Shown here piece after piece: positions 8,446-16,900 of a stretch of 64,000 nt of DNA. The notes below the pieces were generated by a model, which saw only the letters and a program-made list of their open reading frames with translations, ran no database searches and had not been told where the DNA came from. Numbering within the stretch: the first letter of the stretch is position 1; the number at the start of each line of letters is the position of its first letter. Source of the DNA: Acinetobacter soli (GTDB taxonomy: Bacteria; Pseudomonadota; Gammaproteobacteria; Pseudomonadales; Moraxellaceae). The stretch lies in the NCBI RefSeq assembly GCF_000760595.1, contig NZ_BBNM01000002.1, positions 124,001 to 188,000 of the forward strand. Reading direction: 5' to 3'. The position numbers and the translations under genes were made by a program.

Positions 8446-9483
8446 ATGCAAGGATCGAAAAAAATTTATATCTGGACAGGTGTCCTCGGTTTGGTGGTCT
8501 TGGTGACCTTACTGGTGATGTGGTTAAGGCCTGCAGCTTCATCGGCACAGCGCAGTGATGTGACTGCAACGCAATTGTCGGCAGCAAGTGCTGTGCATCC
8601 TTCTGCACAAAATACTGCCAACACTACAATGCCCTTTAGCAGCACCAGCCAACGCGATACCGAGATCAATTGTCAGCTCAAACGTGATGGATCGAATCGG
8701 TTGGTGGTCAATGAGCAAACGCGCAATTGCTTTGAATATTTCCTAACACAATATGGTGAAAAATCCATAGCCCAAATTGATCAGGATTTTAAAGCCTACC
8801 TCGCCGCGAGTTTAACCGATCCTGCTTTAAGCCAGACCACGGATCTGTGGCAACGCTACTTAAAATATCGGGAGGCTCTGGGCACCCTACCTGAACCCGC
8901 TGGCCCTAAAAATGAGCTGGCTTACTTCCAAAGTGTTTTTGCATCACGCATGGCACTTCGGCAGCGTTTCTTTTCTGCCCCCGAGATTGAAGGCTTATTT
9001 GGCTCAGAAGATCTTTACAATCAGTACACGCTTAATCGTATGCGCATTTTAAATAACAATGCACTGAGCGATGTAGAAAAGGCCAAGCAACTGCGGGCAC
9101 TGTTTGATCAGTTACCTACAGACTGGAAAGCCAATCTGGAACAGCTTTCAACACTCGATGATTTACGTCAGCTAACCGCCTCCATAAAACGTAAAGGTGG
9201 CTCAGCACAAGAATTACACGATATGCGAACCCAACTGGTTGGCCCCGAAGCCACTACTCGTTTAGAAAATCTCGATACACAGCGTACAGCGTGGAAAGCC
9301 ACCGTGACCCAATATCTTGATGCGCGTCAAAGCATTTTAGACAGCTCCATGAGTGACAGCGCCAAGCAAAAAGCCATCGAATCACTTCGTAATTCCACTT
9401 TTAGTCGCCAGCAAGATCAAGTGCGTATTCAAACCTTTGAAGCCGCGAAAGATCGTGGTCAGCGCTTGCCACTTACAGAATAA
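8446..9483 (+). CDS. lifO: lipase-specific foldase / secretion chaperone
   Basis: This is a membrane-anchored periplasmic foldase that helps the neighbouring lipase fold before type II secretion. A single N-terminal membrane helix follows a KK pair, then comes an Ala/Ser/Thr-rich linker, then the helical foldase body. The family motif RxxFDY(F/C)LSAxGE is present as 'RNCFEYFLTQYGE'. The start is uncertain: a TTG at 8401 has a GTGAG upstream and gives 360 residues, but the ATG at 8446 has GGAA six bases upstream and gives the short cytoplasmic stub usual for the family (345 residues). It lies 134 bases upstream of lipA, the chaperone-first order known from Acinetobacter. Confidence 0.9.
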   Translation: MQGSKKIYIWTGVLGLVVLVTLLVMWLRPAASSAQRSDVTATQLSAASAVHPSAQNTANTTMPFSSTSQRDTEINCQLKRDGSNRLVVNEQTRNCFEYFLTQYGEKSIAQIDQDFKAYLAASLTDPALSQTTDLWQRYLKYREALGTLPEPAGPKNELAYFQSVFASRMALRQRFFSAPEIEGLFGSEDLYNQYTLNRMRILNNNALSDVEKAKQLRALFDQLPTDWKANLEQLSTLDDLRQLTASIKRKGGSAQELHDMRTQLVGPEATTRLENLDTQRTAWKATVTQYLDARQSILDSSMSDSAKQKAIESLRNSTFSRQQDQVRIQTFEAAKDRGQRLPLTE

Positions 9484-9617
9484 TTCACAATTTGATCATC
9501 TAAACAAAAGGAGTTGAGCCACACTAAAAATGATTTTTGTTAACAAGGACATAACATCCGATTTGAACATCATTAGCAGATTCAAATCCAGAAAAAATAA
9601 ATGCAGGGAACATTTCA

Positions 9618-10589
9618 ATGAAAGTTAAATTATTACTCAGTGGTATTCTAATGGTATTGGCTCAGCCTGTTTTAGCCAGTTCTGCACCTATTCAAAATGC
9701 CAAGACATCCTTTGTCATTTCAAGCTATGCCCAGACCAAGTATCCAATTGTACTTGCACATGGCTTATTTGGTTTTAATAAACTGGGTACAGAAGCCTTT
9801 GGTCTGGATTATTGGTATCAGATTCCGCAGGATTTAGCCAAAAACGGGGCAAATGTCTGGGCCACGCGCCAATCTGCTGCCAATACCTCCGAAGTTCGTG
9901 GTGAACAGTTACTGGCCGAAGTACAAGATATTTTAGCCATTACCGGTGCACAAAAGGTCAATCTGATTGGCCATAGCCATGGTTCACAATCGGTTCGCTA
10001 TGTGGCAGGGGTACTGCCGGATCGAGTCGCTTCGGTGTCTACTGTGGGCGGGCCTGCAAAAGGGGCACCTCTGGCCGATTTAATTTATAAATCCTTGGGT
10101 GGAACGTTACTTGAAGCACCGATTGCGACACTGGTCAATGCAGCCACCAACCTCATTACCATTGGTCAACTCGACGATCCACGCCAGTATCCGATGGATT
10201 CACTCGGCGCAGCCTATAGCCTCTCGACCGAAGGCGCCAATAAGTTTAATGCGACTTTTTCTGCTGGTGTACCCACAACAGCTTGCGGACAGGGCGCAGC
10301 CAAGGTCAATGGTATTCAATATTATTCATGGAGTGGCGCCAGTGTTTTAACCAACCCTGTTGATCCAACCGATTATCTACTTGGCCTTACCAGTGTGTTT
10401 AGTGGCCAGAATAATGATGGCCTAGTACCGGCCTGTAGTAGCCATATTGGTACAGTCATACGCGACAATTACGTGTTGAATCATCTCGATGAAGTGAATC
10501 AGGTACTTGGGCTTCGCTCGGTCTTTGCTCAAGATCCGGTATCGATTTTCCGTCAACATGCCAACCGTCTTAAACTGCAAGGCTTATAA
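9618..10589 (+). CDS. lipA: secreted triacylglycerol lipase, family I.1
   Basis: This extracellular lipase hydrolyses long-chain triglycerides. The 323-residue precursor has a classical signal peptide ending near 'QPVLA' (residue 20). The mature enzyme shows the oxyanion region 'PIVLAHGLFGF', the nucleophile elbow 'GHSHG' with Ser120, Asp267 in 'NNDGLVPAC' and His289 in 'NHLDE', forming the catalytic triad. 'SEVRGEQLLAEV' is typical of the Pseudomonas/Acinetobacter group. Cys223 and Cys273 match the conserved disulfide. It needs the LifO foldase encoded upstream and, by family knowledge, leaves the cell by the type II secretion system. A bidirectional terminator follows. Confidence 0.95.
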   Translation: MKVKLLLSGILMVLAQPVLASSAPIQNAKTSFVISSYAQTKYPIVLAHGLFGFNKLGTEAFGLDYWYQIPQDLAKNGANVWATRQSAANTSEVRGEQLLAEVQDILAITGAQKVNLIGHSHGSQSVRYVAGVLPDRVASVSTVGGPAKGAPLADLIYKSLGGTLLEAPIATLVNAATNLITIGQLDDPRQYPMDSLGAAYSLSTEGANKFNATFSAGVPTTACGQGAAKVNGIQYYSWSGASVLTNPVDPTDYLLGLTSVFSGQNNDGLVPACSSHIGTVIRDNYVLNHLDEVNQVLGLRSVFAQDPVSIFRQHANRLKLQGL

Positions 10590-10604
10590 ATTAAATTTCA
10601 AACA

Positions 10605-10635
10605 TAAAAAATGCGCCCAATGGGCGCATTTTTTT
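10605..10635. terminator. bidirectional terminator between lipA and rplS
   Basis: A stem of ATGCGCCCA / TGGGCGCAT, with A residues on one side and seven T residues on the other, serves the convergent lipA (+) and rplS (-) transcripts. Confidence 0.9.
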
Positions 10636-10655
10636 GCAAGCATACAACGTTAAGA

Positions 10656-11027
10656 TTAACCTTGTTTGCGTGCTGGCAATTTTTCACGAATACGTGCAGC
10701 TTTACCAGACAACTCGCGTAGGTAGTAAAGTTTAGCACGACGTACGTCACCACGACGTTTCACTTCAATTTTAGCAACAACTGGTGAGTGAGTTTGGAAA
10801 ACACGCTCAACACCAACACCGCTAGAAATTTTACGTACTGTGAATGCAGAGTTTAAACCACGGTTTTTCTTCGCGATTACAACACCTTCAAATGCCTGAA
10901 GACGCTCACGGTCACCCTCTTTTACTTTAACTTGGACAACAACAGTGTCACCAGGAGCAAAAGCAGGGATATCAGATTTCAACTGTGCATTTTCAACAGC
11001 TTGAACTAAAGGATGTTTACCACTCAT
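10656..11027 (-). CDS. rplS: 50S ribosomal protein L19
   Basis: This 123-residue protein of the large ribosomal subunit lies at the 30S-50S interface. Family motifs are '[46 protein letters not shown]' (residues about 23-70) and '[20 protein letters not shown]' at the end. The ATG at 11027 has a GGAG site; the longer frame to 11102 runs into the leader. It is the last gene of rpsP-rimM-trmD-rplS but is separated from trmD by 209 bases, so it may also have its own control. Confidence 0.98.
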   Translation of the reverse strand: MSGKHPLVQAVENAQLKSDIPAFAPGDTVVVQVKVKEGDRERLQAFEGVVIAKKNRGLNSAFTVRKISSGVGVERVFQTHSPVVAKIEVKRRGDVRRAKLYYLRELSGKAARIREKLPARKQG

Positions 11028-11154
11028 TGTGGAATCTCCAATATGTGCGGGCGAGAAGAGGTCTCTGACGCCGCTGGGGATAGAGGCTAAAGCGCATATC
11101 ACCCTGTTTAACTTTCCCTTTAAAGCAACATTACCTTAAAGAGCCTATTATTCA

Positions 11155-11173
11155 GCTTAAACAATGTTTAAGC
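11155..11173. repeat. perfect inverted repeat in the trmD-rplS intergenic leader
   Basis: The sequence GCTTAAACA-A-TGTTTAAGC forms 9-bp arms around one central base. No T run follows, so it is not a standard terminator. It lies 128 bases upstream of the rplS start in an unusually long gap for this operon and could be an operator or part of an RNA leader structure. Confidence 0.5.
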
Positions 11174-11236
11174 AGTAACTCGAAGCATGGCTTCTCGTAG
11201 GGTGCAAGGACAAACTCGCACTTGACTTGGCTGTCC

Positions 11237-11971
11237 TTACTTATCTTTTAGCCATTTTTTTTGCTGCGCACTCAACTCAACGTGCTCAACCAGCTCTGGT
11301 CGGCGTTCAAGTGTACGTTGGTAACGCTGCAAAAACCGCCACTTTTCAATATTGGCATGATGCCCCGATTTAAGTACCTCGGGTACATCTAGCCCTTCAA
11401 AATGATCAGGCTTGGTATATTGTGGGCAATCGAGTAAACCATCCACAAAAGAATCTTGTACATGTGACTGTTCGTCAGACATTGCATCGGGCAAACGCCG
11501 AATGATGCTATCGAGGAGTACCATTGCTGGCAACTCACCGCCTGACAGGACATAGTCACCAATCGACCATTCCTGATCGACATAGTGTTGAATCAGTCGC
11601 TCATCGACCCCTTCATAACGTCCGCAAAGCACAATCAATCCATCATAATGAACGAACTGCTGCACGGCGGTTTCATTTAAGGTTTTGCCTTGTGGCGACA
11701 TGTACACTACAGGTGCATGTTGACAGCCTGCTTGCATGGCAAGCGCTTTTGCATGGGTAATTGCTTTTGCCAGTGGCTCGGCCATCATTACCATGCCAGG
11801 GCCTCCACCAAATGGACGTTCATCCACTCGTTTGTAATTACCCTGTGCAAAATCACGTGGGTTGATGCAAGTGACTTTTGCAATCTGACGCTTGGTTGCG
11901 CGTCCACTAATTCCGTAAGCCGTAATTGCATCAAACATTTCTGGAAAAAGTGTTATGACTGCAAAAAACAT
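11237..11971 (-). CDS. trmD: tRNA (guanine(37)-N1)-methyltransferase
   Basis: The enzyme methylates G37 next to the anticodon using S-adenosylmethionine and prevents +1 frameshifting. The 244-residue protein shows the SPOUT knot signatures '[18 protein letters not shown]', '[12 protein letters not shown]', '[13 protein letters not shown]' and '[17 protein letters not shown]', with the C-terminal '[23 protein letters not shown]'. It lies 48 bases after rimM in the standard ribosomal operon. Confidence 0.98.
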   Translation of the reverse strand: MFFAVITLFPEMFDAITAYGISGRATKRQIAKVTCINPRDFAQGNYKRVDERPFGGGPGMVMMAEPLAKAITHAKALAMQAGCQHAPVVYMSPQGKTLNETAVQQFVHYDGLIVLCGRYEGVDERLIQHYVDQEWSIGDYVLSGGELPAMVLLDSIIRRLPDAMSDEQSHVQDSFVDGLLDCPQYTKPDHFEGLDVPEVLKSGHHANIEKWRFLQRYQRTLERRPELVEHVELSAQQKKWLKDK

Positions 11972-12019
11972 CGCAGACTCCTATATTTTCCAACTGCGTT
12001 TGTGGCTAAGCCCACGATT

Positions 12020-12568
12020 TTAGTAATCTACGCCCCAATTGACGTAAATTCGACCTGCTTGCAGATCGACACGTTGTACCACATCTTTATGCCATGGAAT
12101 CATTCGTTCTTCAGCATCCACACTGTCCGCAGTCGCACGTACGACCATGACATCATTGGCACCGGTTTCAAATAACTCATGGATTTGACCCAAATTCACT
12201 TCATGCTCTTCTTCATCCAGACCCAGTACTGTCAGGCCTTTTAAATCTGACCAGTAGTACTCGTCTACATCGGCTTTCGGAAGTTGTGATTTTGAAATCC
12301 AGATGGTGGCACCCACAAGGTTATCTGCTGCTGTACGGTCACTGACATTTTTCAGCGAAACAACCAGACCTTTGCCATGTGGCTTCCAACGTTTTACATC
12401 GACAGTTTGCCAACCTGCTTTGGTCTGAATGTACCAAGGCAGGTAGTCAAACATGTTGCTCATAGGTTCTGTATTGGAATACACCCAGAGCCACCCATTT
12501 AATCCATAAGCGGAACGTAACTGTCCAATCTGAAGACGATCTTCAGGTACATTCTGTGTTGGTGTCAT
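12020..12568 (-). CDS. rimM: 16S rRNA processing / 30S maturation factor RimM
   Basis: RimM binds S19 and helps mature the 3' domain of 16S rRNA. The 182-residue protein has the N-terminal beta-barrel ('RLQIGQLRSAYGLNGWLWVYSNTEP') and a C-terminal PRC-barrel ('YYWSDLKGLTVLG...GANDVMVVR...MIPWHKDVVQRVDL'). It lies between rpsP and trmD, with 17 bases to rpsP. Confidence 0.97.
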   Translation of the reverse strand: MTPTQNVPEDRLQIGQLRSAYGLNGWLWVYSNTEPMSNMFDYLPWYIQTKAGWQTVDVKRWKPHGKGLVVSLKNVSDRTAADNLVGATIWISKSQLPKADVDEYYWSDLKGLTVLGLDEEEHEVNLGQIHELFETGANDVMVVRATADSVDAEERMIPWHKDVVQRVDLQAGRIYVNWGVDY

Positions 12569-12585
12569 GGGCTACCTACTACAAA

Positions 12586-12843
12586 TTATGCAGCAGTTGT
12601 AGCTTTTTTAGCTTGAGCAGCCAAAGAAGCAACACGCTCAGATGGTTGAGCACCTTGAGATACCCAGTGAGCAAAACGATCAGCATCTAAACGTAGTTTC
12701 TCAGCTTGACCTTGAGCAGTCGGGTTGAAGAAACCAATACGTTCGATGAAACGACCATCACGTGCATTACGGCTATCCGTAACAACGATTTGATAGAATG
12801 GACGTTTTTTTGCGCCACCGCGTGCAAGACGAATAACTACCAT
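12586..12843 (-). CDS. rpsP: 30S ribosomal protein S16
   Basis: This is an early-binding small-subunit ribosomal protein of 85 residues. It begins '[20 protein letters not shown]' and contains '[19 protein letters not shown]', both diagnostic. The frame stays open to 12897, but the ATG at 12843 is the family start. It is the first gene of the rpsP-rimM-trmD-rplS operon. Confidence 0.98.
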   Translation of the reverse strand: MVVIRLARGGAKKRPFYQIVVTDSRNARDGRFIERIGFFNPTAQGQAEKLRLDADRFAHWVSQGAQPSERVASLAAQAKKATTAA

Positions 12844-12923
12844 GATAAAAGCCTTATAATTCTTACGGATTATCCCTGCGCCGACCATCGGCAACACTTC
12901 AAACCCCTTTCATAGAGGGCAGT

Positions 12924-12952
12924 ATTCTACGTCAAATCGCAAACGAATGAAA
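12924..12952 (-). promoter_or_regulatory. candidate sigma-70 promoter of the rpsP operon
   Basis: On the minus strand TAGAAT (12924-12929) is preceded, with a 17-base spacer, by TTTCAT (12947-12952). Transcription would begin about 75 bases before the rpsP start codon. The -35 match is weak; position and spacing are the main support. Confidence 0.4.
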
Positions 12953-12984
12953 GATTAAATTTTGACTTATCCATAGTTTTGAAT

Positions 12985-13428
12985 TTATTTTCCGTCCCAG
13001 TCCGAGGCGCTACTCAAGCTGCAACTGCTGCTGCCTTTGGCCCAGTACTTTTGTCCATCCTGATTCAAACATACAATACCATTTCCGGCCTGCATCGTTG
13101 ATGCATTGGGTGTTGCCGTCAGCACATAGCCCTGATTATCAGTATCGAGCGTTAATCCTAATGTATAAAATGCTGTTCCTGTAGCCGGAAAATTCGATGT
13201 AATACCCAAACCGCTGAGTGAAGCATTGGCATAACTCCGATTCACCACTTTATAACTTTGTAATTGCTGCGCCATACGAATCAGCTCGGCCTGAACCTCA
13301 CCGCGATTCACTCGTATTTTATAATTCTGATAACTCGGATAGGTAATTGCCGTCAGAATCCCAATAACTGCCACCACAATCATCAGCTCAATTAAGGTAA
13401 ATCCAGCATGAATTTTTCTTACTACCAT
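12985..13428 (-). CDS. comF: type IV minor pilin, PilE/ComF-like competence pseudopilin
   Basis: The 147-residue prepilin has a short leader ending in Gly, the class III signal '[25 protein letters not shown]' with Glu5, and the PilE-like 'QNYKIRVNRGEVQAELIRMAQQLQSY'. Two Cys residues near the C-terminus probably form a disulfide loop. It is the last gene of the minor pilin operon and overlaps the upstream pilin by 7 bases. In A. baylyi two pilin-like competence factors, ComE and ComF, follow comC in this order; the symbol is assigned by that synteny, and 'pilE' would be equally acceptable. The role is in the pilus tip or initiation complex and DNA uptake. Confidence 0.8.
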   Translation of the reverse strand: MVVRKIHAGFTLIELMIVVAVIGILTAITYPSYQNYKIRVNRGEVQAELIRMAQQLQSYKVVNRSYANASLSGLGITSNFPATGTAFYTLGLTLDTDNQGYVLTATPNASTMQAGNGIVCLNQDGQKYWAKGSSSCSLSSASDWDGK

Positions 13429-13892
13429 ATCTCTGTACCTTCATTACAGTTTGTAATGCTAGATGCTTTTTTCTTACAACTCTCGCCACTACTTGTCGTG
13501 CGCAATGAATAATTTAGTGGATCTTGACTATTAGCTACTATTGTCCAGGAATTAGTTGATGTATCTAAACTCAGATTTAATTTGTATTTTTGCGACCCAC
13601 TGCTACTGTTTAATGGCAATAGTAAAGCGGTATCGCTCGCATTCGCGACATCGTAATAAGGCCCTTTACTCTCGGCTGTTCCTTTTAAGGCAAAGCCTGA
13701 ATAACTAAAGTTACGTGAACGATGTCGTTCTAGCAAGGCTGCAATTTTCTGCATTTCTTGCTGTGCCGCTGCCAGATTAGAGCGACGGACATATTCCTGA
13801 TAACTCGGAATCGCAATGGTGGCAACAATGGCAATCATGACCACGACCACCATCAGCTCAATTAAGGTAAACCCTTGCGTGCTACGCGACAT
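13422..13892 (-). CDS. comE: type IV minor pilin, PilE/ComE-like competence pseudopilin
   Basis: The 156-residue prepilin starts at the ATG at 13892, although the frame extends to 13925. The leader 'MSRSTQG' precedes 'FTLIELMVVVVMIAIVATIAIPSYQEYVRRSNLAAAQQEMQKIAALLERH', the PilE-type N-terminal helix with Glu5. Two C-terminal Cys residues (in 'GESCKK' and 'SITNCNEG') suggest a short disulfide loop. It follows the PilY1/ComC gene by 65 bases. It is a paralogue of the next gene and is probably involved in pilus assembly and transformation. Confidence 0.8.
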   Translation of the reverse strand: MSRSTQGFTLIELMVVVVMIAIVATIAIPSYQEYVRRSNLAAAQQEMQKIAALLERHRSRNFSYSGFALKGTAESKGPYYDVANASDTALLLPLNSSSGSQKYKLNLSLDTSTNSWTIVANSQDPLNYSLRTTSSGESCKKKASSITNCNEGTEIW

Positions 13893-13957
13893 AGATGCGC
13901 TCCTGATTGGATGATGACAGCTCACATCCCCATAAAGAGATGTGAGGCAATCTGCAT

Positions 13958-16900
13958 TTAAGGGGTGTACTGTTCATACCATTTTAATGGCACAATTTGA
14001 CGCCGCGTGGTTTGGGTACTTGAGAGCACATCTTTGGTCGAGTCACGATCGGTTGAACTCCCCCCCAAGATTTGTCGGGTCGTTACGCCATTGCTGGTGG
14101 TACCGGCGCCAATCGTCACGGGTAAAATGCCTTTTCCAAGTTTAAGTGTTGTTGTCAGGTCAGCCGACTTTTCGCACACACCATATGGCAGACAAAAGCG
14201 ACGGACACTACTCAAACCTTGCACACCAATTGAGCAATCTGCCACACGTCCTTCTTGTGCAATTGGATCAAAAATACTCACATACAGGTTTTTATTGATG
14301 ACCACAGGTTCATCCATCACCTTTTGCTGGTTGCTTAATTTGGCATACCAACCATATTGCGGGCGATTGACCATGGTCAGCTCCCCATATTTTGGCAATT
14401 GAGCATAAGCGACTAAATTTTTATTGTTTGCTGCCATATCACGGGTGCTAAAACTCACCTGTGTGACATCGTTGTCGAAAAGATTAAATACCACCCCGGC
14501 ACTTTGATCACTAATCGGTAAACTGCGGTTAGTGGTTGCAATACTCAACACAGCAAGTGAATTGGCGCCATATCCATACACACTAAAAATAGGTACTTCA
14601 TAAAAACGTAAATTGGCATCAGTTAAATCACTGGGTTTATTGTTTTGCAGATCGAGCAGCTGTGCTGCCTGTGCAAACTGTTGAGGATTATTGCCGTTAT
14701 TAATATCGACACGCCAGAGTTGTCCGCCCAAATCACCAAAGTACAAATGATCGACCAGACCATCACTATTTCGATCTACTGCATTGATCCGGCTGACGAC
14801 GCTATATTGCATGTTGGTTTTCAGAGCCATGGTGGCACCGGTATTCGCTGTGGTGGCCAAATTGCTGGCCCACCAGAGCAGATCGCCATTTTCGGCATCA
14901 AACATGTACACACCCGAGCCAATCTTGTTGCTCTGAGCGTAACTGACCTGTTCGTATCCGCCATTATTGGCATTACCATCGGTTCCACCTGCATCGTAGC
15001 CACCACCCACAAACATGACCAATTTGCGTTTGCCCTGCCAGTTCACCCATGCCACGGTTGGTTTCGACCAGCTTTGCCCCATGTACTTGATGGCATCGAA
15101 GCTTTTTCCTTCTGGTGTGGTGGATGAATAAACTTTGCCAGAAGCAGGATCAATATAGAATTTTAAGCTTGGTTTGGTTTGATCATCCCATAGGCTCAAA
15201 TCCAAGGCATAATAACTGCGTCCACCCATACGTAATCCACCATAAAGGTATTGCTTACCGCAGGCGCCCGTCGAGACGCCGTCTTTTATACAGGTTGCAT
15301 CTGTGGCCGACTTACCAACAGTAAGTTTGCCATCTTTAGTGTTCCACACGTATTCACTGTAGGCGGTCCACGGCGCATCAATGCCGTATTGCATATTGTT
15401 AAAGTTGTCGTGTCCCTCAAGATTTGTACCTGTAAAGGCTTTACGCTGCTTTGCATTTTCAAGTAGCTCATTGGGTAAAAATGCAAATTTTTCTACACCT
15501 GTACTGGCATTGACCACATGTAAAAGCCCTTGCACGGTACCAAATACCAAATAATCATCACGTGTCAATGAACCATCATTTTTAATGGTAGCCGACTGGG
15601 TAATTTTGATTGGCGATGAATGAAGCACCATCCCGACTTTTTTATATTCAGGTTTGGCAATCAGACTTTCTTGATTATTGGTGGTTTGAATTTGATAGCC
15701 CAGCAGGTTCATCAAATCGCTACGACGCGGGTCTTTACTTTGACTTTCGCAGAGCTTGGTATAGTAGTCGTTTCCAATCAGCCCAATTGAAGCGGAAACA
15801 TCATATTTTTTATCTTTCGTGATACACGCGCGATTCACGTATAACTGCCGGCTAGATGCACTGCTACTGGTCGCTGTAGGTAATTTGTCTGCAAACCCAC
15901 CCGTTAAAATACTGGTTTTGGTGGATTGTATGTTGCTATTACTCCAGACATCGGTGATGGTTTTGGTCTGAATCGTTTCACCTGTATCGGCCAGATATTT
16001 TTTTACATTCCCAAACCAAGTTTGTTTGTCGTCGGGAACAAACATGTTTTGAAAAACATAGTTATCAAGATTGTATGGGGTAAGTGGATCTGTTGGCACC
16101 ACAGGTACGCCTAAAAAGGTTTCCCGATTACTAATGCCCAAATTGGCATAAAAGTTATAAATACTGTTGGCAATATTTTCTGAGCTGGCTGAGTTATACC
16201 AGCCCCCTTTACCCAGTACGCCCCACCGTGCCAGATTTTTGACATCCTCGGCATCGGTTGGAAATACATTGCCAAGCAAACTGGTTAAACCATTCACCAA
16301 CGTACCACCAAGCAATACGTTTAAGGTGTCCTTTAATAAATTCGGAACAATCTGACCCAATAGCGAATTATTTACACCCGTCATAGATGCTTCAAGCTGG
16401 GCTGAATCTGTAGTGCTTGGAATCGTGGTAAATTCACGCCCAACGCCAATTACACCCGTGGTGATATTTTTATCGAGTAGCTTTTTGGTGTAATTACCAA
16501 TGCAGCTCCACGTGGCATAATCACGGCTACTTAAAGTGGTCGATTTTAATCCTGCCGATGCATCACACTGAAAAACGTTACTGAGGTCGAGCTTCGACAA
16601 GTCTGTGGCCGAAGTATTGAGTGAACGGCCCATCAAACGCTCAATCGCATTTTGTGTGCCCAGCCCTTCCGCGCCTTGCTTAAGCAGTGCATCGGTAACC
16701 GTTGGGGTGATATTTGGTACGCCACCAGTAATCACCATAATACCGTTAGCATTACATTGCGGTGTATCTGTCGGTGCGCGATAAAATGTAGTAGAACGTT
16801 TGCTGGCATCGACCGAATTACTAAAGCCGCTATATTCGGAATCTTGCTGCGCGTGATAACCGTAATACAATGTTCGACTATTGATCTTGGCAACTGCTCC

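Noticed and set aside
14645..15127. 160-residue antisense open frame within pilY1/comC
   Set aside because: It is antisense to a clearly conserved propeller domain and shows no independent protein features.
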